The notes beneath the pieces were generated by a model. It was not told the DNA's origin. It did not search any database and saw nothing but the letters and a program-made list of their open reading frames with translations. Below are positions 11,301 through 22,022 of a stretch of 64,000 bases of DNA, in pieces; position 1 is the stretch's first letter; each line of letters begins with the position of its first letter. This DNA is from Aaosphaeria pasadenensis (lineage: Eukaryota; Ascomycota; Dothideomycetes; Pleosporales), in NCBI GenBank assembly GCA_022813625.1, contig JAKLMB010000019.1, positions 372,001-436,000 on the forward strand, in the 5' to 3' direction. The position numbers were made by a program, and so were the translations under genes.

Positions 11301-14026
11301 AGAGGCGGATACAACCAATCAAAAAGTCATATCGAGCGAGAACCATTTCTGTACCTATCAGGATGGTTGCTAAGCTTCCACCGTTTCCTTCCGTCGACAA
11401 GAGACGACCTCTAGTGAGCCAGGGCCACACTCTGTTCGGAGCTATAGCGACAAGTGCTTCAAGAAAGTGTATGCAATTTATGAGAATCTCGAGTGATTCC
11501 TCGTTGCCTGGTTCTTGACATTGGCGCAGCAGTTCTTGGTCGAAGACTGCAAGAATGACATTCACTGTATCTTGAGCCCCATCAATCCTGATATCCAGCG
11601 CAGATAATAGATCCGCCGAGCAGAGAGCCTCCCCATCTTGTGCAGGGGCCCTCAGCGAAGCATGGAGAAGGTCAGCAAAGAGACCAATGATGTCACTGAC
11701 CGTCCCGGATGAGGCCGGACATTGGCTCGAGTATTCAACCGTGCCACTACCAATTACGTAGGTAGAGAGCAGTCGCACGAGATACTCCAGGCCCGAGTGC
11801 GGAAAGTGCCATGCCGCGATGAAGGGGGGTTCGCTATCGTCGACTATCTGCCCTTCAGTGCCTGGGGGTATCACCATGTATGCTTGATTGCCTGCATATG
11901 CAGATGATGTGATGAGGCGCCTTGTGCCGCGAGAGCCTGGAGCTGTTTCATTGAAGAACTGAGGGAGTGGTTCAGAGAGAGCAACAAAATTTGCGTTCTC
12001 GTCCTCGCGAATAGATTTGTACCCTTTGAAATCCGCCGCCGGCAGTCGCTGCATGAGTGTGCTGAAGTTTGTCAGCTCGTTGAGTACACTTGGAACTCCG
12101 TCTTTCGTCATGCCATCGCCTCGAATGATGGCAGCATAGAATGTGAGCAGTGGAGTTATCTCGTAAGGATAACGGCCTCGGGCAACGTCTAGCAGGCATG
12201 AGCGGAGGAAAGGGTCGTTCACGCAGTAAGAAACGATAGGGTCTGCATGCAAAGCAGCGTGCGGTCTCGTCCATCTGCGAAATGATCTTTCGCCTGTTAA
12301 AATGGTATGTGTAGCGTTGACCACATCGGGTGTATATGTAAGGGTGCTCGATGCTAGGCCAGCACGAATCAATTGCAGAAAAAGCAACCTGAACCTGTCC
12401 AAGGAAATTTGGTCGACTTTGGTGCCAAATACTGATATGCCTAGGCAAATAAGTTGGTTGGCAATCTCTATGGTGTTCAGTTCAGCACAGGATATCAACA
12501 GATCCTCAAAAGGCCGGCGTCTGTTGAATAGATCGCTAGTTTCCAGGTTGGCCACGGCAGACGCTGCTTCTTCTATTAATGAAAGCTTCGGTACGGAGCC
12601 CTTGTGGCCTGGGCCATTGTCGATGTCGTGTTGACGGGCTTGTTCGAGAATCTGAGCCTCCTGGAATATGTGGTTGAGGAGCAGAGCCCAAGCATACGTA
12701 GGGACCGTCGCAGGGCTCGGTCCAAGCTCTTTCGCCTGACCAAGGATACTTGTTATATTCTCCAAAAGATTCCCCTGGAGGAGATAAAGGCTGCTGTCCC
12801 AAGCAAGGTATTGTTCTGATTCTAAATCGTCGATAATAGAGCCGAGTTTGAGCACCGCCAAGGAGAAAATCGATGTCAGCATCTGTATCAACGACACAAG
12901 ATCCTGCTGCTTCGGAGATATCTGATACAGACTGTCAGCATCGACTTATAGTGTTAGAGTTTCACCACTTACTACTGGGATATTTTGGAAAAAAGCATTT
13001 GCCTGCATCAGGGAGAACCAACGCTCAACGACATCGCTGTGGACGAACTTGGGAGTGAAAAGATCCGCATGAATCGTTGCAAGATGAAGCAAGTGAACCA
13101 GCTCAGTAATTTGTGCCGTCCTCCATTTCTCGTCCGCAACATCTTGCGTTTCTTCAGACACTGTCCAGATTGACTGGCCCTTGTCGAAATTTTCGAATAC
13201 TCCTTCAATGCCTAGTATACATGACTTTAGGAAGCCCGAGTCTTTTTGAACCTGTTTTGATGCGATAGTCTGGCCTAGTTGTTCCAGCGAATCGTCACCA
13301 ACCCTGTATGTTTCTCCGTAGGCAGGTCTCAAATCGTTGGCGGCACCCCATGAGATGAGCAGTTGGCTGATCCTCAATATTGCTATGCGCGAAGAGTGAT
13401 AGATCTCGATTAATCGGAGTTGTCGTTGTGGTTTGGAATCGAACTGGACATCGGAAGGAGCTGAGGGGGCGGTGATTATGGACGAGTTAGGGATGAAGGT
13501 CGAGGCGCCTAGGTTCGCAAGTCCGGCAGCATCTCGAACACTGACAGCCTCCTCTTGAGATAGTCCAGACAACAACTGGTTGGTGGGTCTACTTTGCCAT
13601 TCCTGTGTAACCAGCCGCAGCGCTTCATATTCAGAAATCTTGGCCTGTTGCGACAACCACAGGGTATCGGCCTTGATCTCTTCTAAATCGTAGTGACCGC
13701 CAGATGTTGGTGTGATACTGATTGGAGCAGTCTTTGCCTCAAACTTGTTCTTTTCATGAGCTGACGGACCTGTCCACGGTTGCCATGGGTGGGTAAGCGT
13801 TTCGATGCTGGCTTCGCTACGAAGGAAGTCACGTAGGACGGTGCTTTTCGATGCGGTTTCGGGGTCGCAGAGGGCAGTATATGCGGAGCTCCAGGATCTA
13901 TTGAGGTTAGGAAGTCATTCTTGTCCACAATATGAGAGAACATATGACATACACGAGCTGTTGCTCGCCCGCGAAGCATTTCGCTAGATCGAAATCCATC
14001 TGCGATTGCGGCTGCAGAGGAGCCAT
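8332..14026 (-). CDS. NUP192: Nucleoporin NUP192/NUP205
   Basis: Large alpha-solenoid scaffold of the inner ring of the nuclear pore complex. It works with Nic96, Nup53 and Nup145N homologues. Exons are 14026-13953, 13897-12973 and 12921-8332, giving 1862 residues, within the usual size of fungal and animal family members. The N-terminus MAPLQPQSQMDFDLAKCFAG continues after a 55-base intron (donor GTATGT, acceptor ATAG). A second intron of 51 bases (GTAAGT) separates the N-terminal third from the 1530-codon last exon. The protein is helical and Leu-rich throughout, without FG repeats or transmembrane spans, and ends in a short Gly/Leu-rich C-terminus. Identification rests on the size, the all-helical character and remembered similarity of both termini to fungal Nup192. 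The gene is divergent from trpC across 604 bases. Confidence 0.88.
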
Positions 14027-14630
14027 GACGGGCGCTGCACTGCGCTGGCAATTACACGTTCAGCCAAGTGCCATGTAGGCCAGCGGAAAGAGCGACAATG
14101 AGGAGAGCGACCGGCGTCGAATGTCGAATGTTTGGAGATGGGCTTTCACCGACAGACAAATAGCTTCAAGCTTTCGACGCGAAAGGGCATGGTCAGTAGT
14201 GGATCCGTGCCATATTGATACCCATGTCGCGCTGCGCTTTACCCAATACGGGATTAGGCGGGAGATGGATGAATCGATTTACTGCTTTGTTATGGTAATT
14301 TAATTAATTCTTTTCCTTCTTCGTACTAAGTACCTAGTAAGCCAGTGAGGAAGGAATAATTAATCAATTATGACAGTCGGCGGCGGGGACAGTGACGACC
14401 TCCGATGAACCTCCGCACAACCTACATAACTAGTAGTAGACTCATACTCTCTCGTCGCATATAATTATTTACCACTTTTCCCTACCTATCCATTGCGCAC
14501 CTCACGCTTCAATTGCTCCCAACAATCGCACCTCGAATCAAAGAAAAGTCTACCGGCTCGGTTGAGGAGCTCACCCATTCTCCCATCTGTCGCCTCTTAC
14601 GAGTGCCTCAGCGTACATACCACGCTCACG
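14027..14630. promoter_or_regulatory. Divergent promoter, NUP192 and trpC
   Basis: Shared 604-base upstream region. It includes an AT-rich stretch with TTAATTAATT at about 14298-14307 and a pyrimidine-rich leader before trpC. A near match to the TGASTCA amino-acid control element, AGACTCA, lies close to 14437, but it is only six of seven and is weak evidence for general control. Confidence 0.4.
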
Positions 14631-16993
14631 ATGACTGCCACGCTCGGACTCATCGATCATTCTCCCCACCATCCGTCCCCCTCCGCACCAATTGCAACCG
14701 CCTCGAACCTTGTACTCATAGACAATTACGACTCCTTCACCTGGAATGTGTACCAATATCTTGTCCTCGAAGGAGCCACCGTTACTGTCTTCCGTAATGA
14801 TGAGATTACCCTCGAGGAGTTGATCGCAAAGAACCCCACTCAACTTGTCATCAGCCCAGGACCTGGACATCCTGAGAAGGACGCTGGTATCAGCAATGAC
14901 GCTATCAAGCATTTCAGTGGGAAGATCCCCGTGCTTGGTGTCTGTATGGGCGAGTATGGCAAACCACTATCCAATTCATTGTTCATGCGCTAACAGACTC
15001 AAGGCAATGCATCTACTACTCCTTTGGCGGCCGTGTCGACGTAACCGGCGAGATTCTCCACGGGAAAACGTCGCCTCTTCGACACGATGCTAAAGGCGTT
15101 TATGCAGGCATTCCCCAAGACGTCCCTGTCACTCGCTACCACTCTTTAGCCGGAACTCACCCCACCCTCCCGGACTGTCTAGAGGTCACATCCTGGATTG
15201 CGTCTGGACCGGACGGTGGAAAAGGCGTCATCATGGGTGTTAGGCACAAGGAATACCTCGTGGAGGGGGTGCAGTTCCACCCGGAGAGCATCCTAACTGC
15301 TGAAGGGCGTTTGATGTTGAAGAACTTCTTGCAGATGCAGGGTGGAACCTGGGCAGAGAATGACCGCTTGTCAAAGAAAAAGCACACTGAAGCAAATGGA
15401 GACCTTGCAGCTGCCAACGGGACCGAAAAGAAGGACAAGCAGACTTCCATTCTAGAGAAGATCTACGACCACCGCAAGCGCGCTGTCGCCGAGCAAAAGA
15501 AGATCCCGTCACAGAGGCCTAGTGATTTGGAAGCATCCTACAAGCTCAATCTTGCGCCTCCGCAGATCCCATTCCCGGAGAGGTTGCGGAAGTCGCCTTA
15601 TACGCTCTCGCTGATGGCAGAGATCAAACGTGCATCGCCTTCCAAGGGCATAATCTCGCTTTCTACGTGTGCGCCTGCCCAGGCAAGGACGTATGCGAAG
15701 GCTGGCGCCAGTGTCATCTCCGTTCTAACGGAGCCAGAATGGTTCAAAGGAAACATCGAAGATCTGCGAGCAGTTCGACAGAGCCTTGAGGGTATGCCCA
15801 ATCGGCCGGCTGTCTTGCGTAAAGAGTTCATCTTTGATGAATACCAGATTCTTGAGGCTAGGCTTGCAGGTGCTGACACAGTCTTGCTGATTGTGAAGAT
15901 GCTGGACGAGGCCTTGCTAAAGAGGCTCTACCTGTACTCCCAGTCGCTGGGTATGGAGCCTTTGGTAGAGGTCCAGAATGTCGAAGAGACGCGAATTGCT
16001 GTCAATCTAGGCTCGAAGGTCATTGGCGTCAACAATCGCAATCTGGTCAACTTTGAAGTAGACCTGGAGACTACCAGCCGGCTCATGGACCTGGTACCAA
16101 AGGAGACCATTGTCTGCGCATTGAGTGGAATTGCTGGACCCAAAGATGTCGAGCCATATACCAAGAGTGGCGTCGGTGCCGTATTGGTGGGCGAGGCTTT
16201 GATGCGAGCATCTAACACAGCACAATTCATCTCAGATCTTCTCGGTAGCAAGGCTTCATTGGCCCCTTCAGCATCCAAGGAAGTCACCCCTCTGGTCAAG
16301 ATTTGTGGCACGCGAAGTGCAGAAGCTGCTGCTACAGCTATCGAGGCTGGAGCGGACCTCATCGGAATCATATTAGCTGAGGGCCGTTCCAGGACGGTTT
16401 CCACCGAAACGGCACTTGCGATATCAGATGTTATTCACAAGACTAAGAAAGCACAGAGTAACAAGTTGTCTGAGGGGTCTCTATCAGCATCTGACTTCTT
16501 CGACCATGCATCTGCCCATCATGCATCGCATGTCAACCGTGCCCTTCTCGTTGGTGTGTTCCGGAACCAGCCCCTAGAATACGTGCTAGAACAACAACAA
16601 CTTTTGAATCTGGACATTGTACAGCTCCACGGCTCGGAACCAATCGAATGGGCTAAGATCATTCCCGTACCCGTGTTCAAGAGCTTTGGGCCCAAGGACA
16701 TTGGGGTGGGCGTTCGGGGGTACCATTCTCTCCCATTGTTGGATGCCGGCATTGGAGGTTCTGGTCAGAGGCTCGATCTGACGGAAGTAAAAGACTTTCT
16801 GACTCAAGACGACGGAGTCAATATCATCCTTGCAGGAGGACTGAATCCCGATAACGTCCAGCAGGTTCTTGCCGATTTGGCAGACTATAAGGGACGAGTT
16901 AAAGCGGTCGATGTCAGCAGCGGCGTAGAAGAAGGTGGAAAACAGAATCTAGATAAGATCCGAGCATTCATCAAGGCCGTCAAGGGCCAGTAG
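14631..16993 (+). CDS. trpC: Trifunctional tryptophan biosynthesis protein TrpC
   Basis: One polypeptide combining three activities: glutamine amidotransferase of anthranilate synthase, indole-3-glycerol-phosphate synthase and phosphoribosylanthranilate isomerase. This domain order is the usual one in filamentous ascomycetes. Exons are 14631-14953 and 15004-16993, giving 770 residues, the family's normal length. The amidotransferase (about 25-230) shows NYDSFTWNVYQYL, SPGPGHPEKDAG and the nucleophile Cys105 in GVCMGEQC, which is created across the intron. FHPES supplies the triad His and Glu. The synthase domain (about 280-520) has LMAEIKRASPSKG, VLRKEFIFDEYQ and IGVNNRNL. The isomerase (about 540-768) begins VKICGTRS and ends with LAGGLNPDNV and DVSSGVE. 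The intron uses donor GTATGG and acceptor AAG. The gene is probably cytosolic and acts with a separate TrpE subunit not seen here. Confidence 0.97.
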
Positions 16994-17502
16994 ATGTGGA
17001 CTACAAAATCTCGAAGCTATGTAGCTTTTCTTGTTGTCAGATACTAAGTTTCAAATCAAATCGATTCGTTTACTTCAAAGCCATTGTCGTCATTGCTAAT
17101 ATTCCAAAGATGAAAACAACCCCTTGAATAGCATCCCTCGAGAATCATATAATCAGAAATAATTGAACATTTGCAAATATCAATATCCTCACCAATCCGT
17201 ATCCTTCCCGAACTATACCCTCACCGTCTTTTCGTCCCGCCACATCCAGTTGCAATCACCTCATTGCCCAATGAAGTTGCCCCTTTACCTTATTATTGCC
17301 AAATATCTCCCAAAAGTGAAGTTGAAAAGATCACGCAATTCCCCGTAAATCTATCAAACGCTATCCAACTTCACTTTCCGACCGATATAAGAACTCCGCC
17401 CTCCCTCTCCCGACGTTTTCCAACCGAACTCCTCTTTTGTTCCTGAAACCTGCCACGAAGCCTTTTCCACTGCTATTGCTATCGCCACACCTCTCGTCCA
17501 CC
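16994..17502. other. Intergenic, trpC 3' flank and BRCT gene promoter
   Basis: About 500 bases with AT-rich sequence first and then a pyrimidine-rich leader before the BRCT gene. No gene or repeat is seen. Confidence 0.5.
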
Positions 17503-19308
17503 ATGGGCTGCCTCAAGAACCTGGTCATAACCGTAGCCGGCAACGTCGGCCACAAGCCGGAGCAGCTCAAAAAATGGGTTGAAGCCAACGACGGCCGCTG
17601 GGTTCCCCGAGTCACAAAAGACACAACGCACGTCATCTGCTCCAAAGACGAATGGAAGAAAGCGACCGAGAACGGTATATGACACTTGAACTGGCTATAG
17701 CATTTACTTTGAACCGTATGGCTGACATGTATGGCGACAGTGACGATGGCGCAGCGGTTCGGCGCCCGCATTGTCAGCTACGACTGGCTTGAAGACTCGC
17801 TGCAGCGCGGGAGGAAGCTCGGCGAGAAGAAGTACCTCTGGACTGCCATCTCGAAGCAGCGCAAGAAGCAGAAACAGATGAAGAGGTTGGGAAAGATGAA
17901 TGACAGTACGTTTTTCCTTTCGTCCTCGCCCCTCTTTCATGTCATATCAGGAAATCGTAGCACGGCTTGATATGAGACACTGTTTGATGAGAGGTTAAGC
18001 ACACATTGTACTTGTACTGACGAAGATATAGCGAGACAGTTCAAACAAGGCGTCCAGAAAGCCTACGACGATACCGGTTCAGGTACGTCCTCACGATCCG
18101 TGCCCTGCACCCAACGCAGTGGTTTCTTCGTCAGCAGTCTGGCGGAGTTGCAGGCGAAAAGGGAGCAAAGAGAAAAGCACAAGGATGAAGAGGTTCAAAA
18201 TTCCGAGCCTGTGGTGAATAAGGAAGACGAGAAAGACGATGATGGACTGGAGAAGGATCAGCAGAGTTCAACACTGGAGTCTGCCTCTTCCACTCCTCCC
18301 CCAAACACACCGTCCGAGTCCACTATCACAACTCGCACTCCATCCTCCACCATCAAATCTTCTCCCAGCCCTTCAATCCCAGCCCAGGATCTCGAGTCCA
18401 CACCACCTGAACCTCCACACTCTCCCACCTCTCCGCCTGCAACGACCGCCCTTGACCGAGACAATGCCACCTCCTCATCGTCACCACCACCACCACCCGT
18501 CCCCCCAACTAACCCAAACTCCTTAAAAGATAACTACCACATCTACGTCGACCCCACCAGCTTCCCCTACGACATCACCCTCACACGACCCAACCTCTTC
18601 CGCAACCTCCACGCCCACTACACCCTCCGCCTCTTCGAATCCAACACGAAACCCCACACCTACACCACCGTCGCACGGTACCGGCCCCCAACGATCGACG
18701 CCTGGCCCTCCGCAAACAACCTCATAAACACGCCGGGAATCCCAGGGATAACCTACCCGCCACCCTCACCCCCCTCTCTTACAACCTCCACCTCCCCTCA
18801 GACCCTCCACCACCAACTTACCCCCCAAGGCTCAGCCACCCTCTGGAAAAAAGCCCTTTGCCCCCTTAACACCCCCCACGAGCACGCCTTCCGCCTCTTC
18901 CGCACCGCCTTCCACACGCTCACCCTCCTCCGCTGGGAAGAGCGCGTCTCCCCGTCCGTCGAAGCGATCCAGCACGCGCGGGCGCGGGTCCTAAACCTCG
19001 AGCCGTTTTTCTACAGGCGGCCTGCGCCGCCGGCGTCGTGTGGATTGTTGCCTGCGGTGGAGATTCCGGGGGAGGCGTATGTGAGGGCGGAGTTGGGGGA
19101 GGAGGAGGGGGGATTGGGGTTGAGGGGGATGGAGGTTATGTTGAATAGGGAGGGGATTTGTGGGAGGAGGGTTGTGCTGGAGGTGGAGAGGGAGAGGAGG
19201 AGGGAGGAGGAGGCGGAGGAGGAGGAGAGGAAGAGGAGGGAGAGGGGGAGGGCGGTTGTGAAGAAGGGGAGGTCGGTGAGGGAGAGCTTTTTCTTCTATG
19301 ATCATTGA
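17503..19308 (+). CDS. BRCT-domain protein with a WGR-like segment
   Basis: Probable nuclear protein of DNA-damage type, exact role unknown. Exons are 17503-17674, 17741-17905 and 18032-19308, giving 537 residues. An N-terminal BRCT domain spans about residues 3-92: LVITVAGNVG, then the DTTHVICSKDEW phosphobinding-side strand, then FGARIVSYDWLEDSLQRG with the conserved Trp. A basic Lys/Arg segment follows, then a Pro/Ser/Thr-rich linker (about 150-275). Residues about 279-335 (HIYVDPTSFPYDITLTRPNL onwards, through YTLRLFES to ARYRPP) resemble a WGR domain in which the Trp-Gly-Arg itself is replaced. The C-terminus is a Glu/Arg-rich, probably coiled-coil tail. BRCT plus WGR is the front half of fungal poly(ADP-ribose) polymerase, but no catalytic domain follows. 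Coding-strand base composition changes sharply within exon 3. Confidence 0.85.
19081..19290 (+). repeat. G-rich, nearly C-free purine tract in exon
   Basis: About 210 bases of the coding strand contain only a handful of C residues, with many GGGG and GGA/GAG runs. The tract encodes the Glu/Arg/Gly-rich tail of the BRCT protein. Such mirror-like polypurine sequence can form triplexes or G-quadruplexes. Confidence 0.75.
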
Positions 19309-19845
19309 TGGGTTGGTTAGGTGGGACGACGATGATGATGGATTGCGGGTTGGAGGAGTGAGATGGAAGGGGGAGTGCTGGCGGTGGGTATCGCGGGTCT
19401 TTGGGTATCGACTTGAGATATTGGTTTTGGCTGCAACAGTGGTCGGTTGGTCATGGAACCGATCTTGAGGAGGGAGTTATACGACATACCTTTCTCGCGG
19501 CGTCAGTTTATGGACGCGAGAGGTACATTTGGACGACATATTCAGGTCATTTCAGGAGGATAGCTTTGAAGATATCTAAGGCAGTCATTCACATAGGAGT
19601 AGGCAAAAGACATTTATATGCAAATAAGGGCATGGATTCGTATAATGATATGACCTCTGAAGAACGAAGTGCTTCTGTCAAATCTGATAATGCAGACGCC
19701 TTTCAAACCCACCGCATTCCCATCGTCATCATTTTCCAACTAGAAGCCACCAACTCCAACTCGCTAAAATGCAGCAAATAATGTCAAGAAACCAAAGACA
19801 AAAGACCAAGGCGTGTACTAGTACATGTCATGGCAAAGCGGCGGG
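19309..19845. other. Intergenic between convergent genes
   Basis: Separates the 3' ends of the BRCT gene (+) and the homeobox gene (-). An open frame at 19401-19781 has no recognisable feature and is likely chance or untranslated sequence. Confidence 0.5.
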
Positions 19846-22022
19846 CTACCTCCAATTGCCTTGACTCAACTTCAGTAGACCTTCCACGCAGCCTGCCTCT
19901 TCTGCCGAGCTCAGACTTGTCCTCCCACTCAGGGTGTCGCTACTGTTCATGAATAGCCGCAGCTCCTCGTCCGCCTCGGGGTCTGACGTTCCTCGCTCCC
20001 TTCTGCTCCCCTTCTCTTTCGCCAGCATGGCACCGAGACTTGTGCTCTGTGACATTATCTCCGTATTCTCGCCCAAGATTTGGCGTGGCCGTTGAGAGCT
20101 CGACTGTGGGCCGGACGTTCGCTGGCGACGTGCTTGCGGGAGTTCAGGCTCCCAGTTCTCCTTGTCTGATTCCGTCTGCGGCAATTCGTCGGACTCGCTA
20201 CTGTCTCCATGTTTCGTTTCCTTGCTAGGGAGCGGCCCAGAAATGGTCGATGCTCTCTGCATAGGGCGACGCGACTTCTTCACACCACCATCCCTGGTTG
20301 ACTTGGACGAGTTGTGTCGCGACATGATTGGGGTGTTCTGGCGTGTCTGATTCTGGCCGAGAACTCTGCGATTGGCGCGGAGAAGTCCAATCGCGTCTGC
20401 TGCGCTGCCGCTGCCCTCTTGGTCGGCCCAAGTAGTCAGACTGCGACTGTTTCGCGTATCCGGATCGCACCAGAACTCCCACGCGCGTGAATCCCGACTG
20501 CGACCGACGCTGGACGAGGTTCTGGGCATTTTTGGGCTGGGCTCGCCTCGCGAGGCTGCAGCTAGGCGTTCGTTCAATCCTGCCGAACTATAACTCCTGC
20601 GGAGGCCGGCAGCAGCACGAGACAGCGACGCAGGGTTCGACTTGGCATGAGGAGGTGAGGGCGTTTTATCGGCATCAGTGATGACGCGGGCGGTGCCGTC
20701 GTCCGTCATCGAGAGTCGGACAAAGGAATGTGTGCGTTTCAACGACTTTTTCGGTGTTGAAGATTCTGGTGGTGCTTCAGCTGGTGGGGTTGTTATTGAG
20801 GGAGGGGCTTCGTCGGCGGCGGTAGATGTCGGTTGGGGGAAAGTGATGACTTCTGGTGCGTAGTCCTCGCCGTGTCGGAAAGAAGCACTGCGTCGATTGG
20901 ATATCCACGAGGTACGCGCGCGTTCGGCGCTCTGCGATGATGTTGATTCTTGTTGAGAGCTATCGGGCTCTGTGACTGCCGTCTCAATGGTGGCAGGATC
21001 GGTAGAAGCTATTGCGATCGCGACGGAATCGACAGTCGCTTGTGATTCCACCTCCCCAATTACGACAACGTCTTCAGAATTTTGTTCCTGGGTGGCAGCG
21101 ACGGTGGCAGTCGCTGTAATCTCTGCGTCCTCTGAAGTCACTGTGGGCTCGGCATCTTCGAGATTCGCTGGGTCGTCCAGAGTGGATATGTCGTCATTGT
21201 GCGGTTCAGTGTGTGCGTCGGTGCCGTCGCGCAGGACACGTTCATCATCCGTGACAGGGTCGGACATGTTGGAGGATGATGAGAGTAGCGATGCAGTGGA
21301 GGAAGGTTCAAGTGGGCGCGCGCGTCGGCGGTCGTTCTGTCTCTTATTCTGAAACCAGATCTGGAGGTGGTTCGAACCAATGTTAGTCATGTGCAGAAAC
21401 AGGCGAGTGATGGGCTGTGCCGCTGTGCCAGCTGGAGGAAAAAGACATGGGTGCAGTAAGTAGTACGTACCTGGACCTCTTTCTCTCCGAGGGCGACTTT
21501 GCGAACAATCTGAATGCGAGCGGCTTTGTCGGGTTTTGGATTTTTTAAATATTCGGTTTTGAGGATTTCTTCATCCTCTTTGCTGCACGGCCATGTGGTC
21601 AGTTGATTGTGGAGGAGTAGAGGGTGGGGTTGAAGGTTTGTGCGGGCCGAGAGTAGAGAGAGCGAAGGAGAGCACGTTCCAGTAACGCGAGACGCGAGGA
21701 TTTGTATGGTGGGTGGGTGTATTTGTGTGTACAAATAGACAGGATAGTCGAACCATCAACATCAACAACGCGAAAATGGTTGTTGATCAATAATAATAAT
21801 AATAATAGTGAAATAAATGTTAACGCACCTTGTTCTTCTACGCTTTTGACGAGCAAGTGGTTTGTTGTCTACGTCTGGAGGTAGATCGTTTGCGACAGTG
21901 TTGGGAGAATGGACGAGGAATGCGTATGGTGGTGGGAGGCTCGGGGTCGCATTATTGGTGCAGACACGCCTACTATCGTTCGGTGGCGATGAAGGTACAT
22001 GCGCTGCCGAAGGGTCCGACAT
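19846..22022 (-). CDS. Homeodomain transcription factor, Yox1/Yhp1-like
   Basis: Predicted sequence-specific DNA-binding regulator. Exons are 22022-21829, 21582-21471 and 21360-19846, giving 606 residues. The homeodomain, about residues 59-117, is assembled from all three exons: KRRRTSKEDEEILKTEYLKN, then PDKAARIQIVRKVALGEKEV, then the recognition helix IWFQNKRQNDRRR with Gln50 and Asn51. Junctions are AG|GTGCGT, CAG|GTACGT and CTCCAG|ATC. The typical homeobox intron position before IWF is present. The domain is near the N-terminus; the remaining 480 residues are Ser/Thr/Glu-rich and disordered, with many basic-Ser-Pro sites that could be phosphorylated. Similar filamentous fungal proteins are usually compared with yeast Yox1/Yhp1 cell-cycle repressors; that functional link is inference. 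Intron 1 (246 nt) holds a TAA microsatellite. Confidence 0.9.
21789..21808. repeat. (TAA)n microsatellite
   Basis: About six perfect TAA units inside the first intron of the homeobox gene. Confidence 0.75.

Noticed and set aside
18082..18118. Possible 37-base intron (GTACGT to CGCAG) in the BRCT gene
   Set aside because: Too short, and splicing it would shift the frame to an early stop, whereas reading through keeps one long frame.
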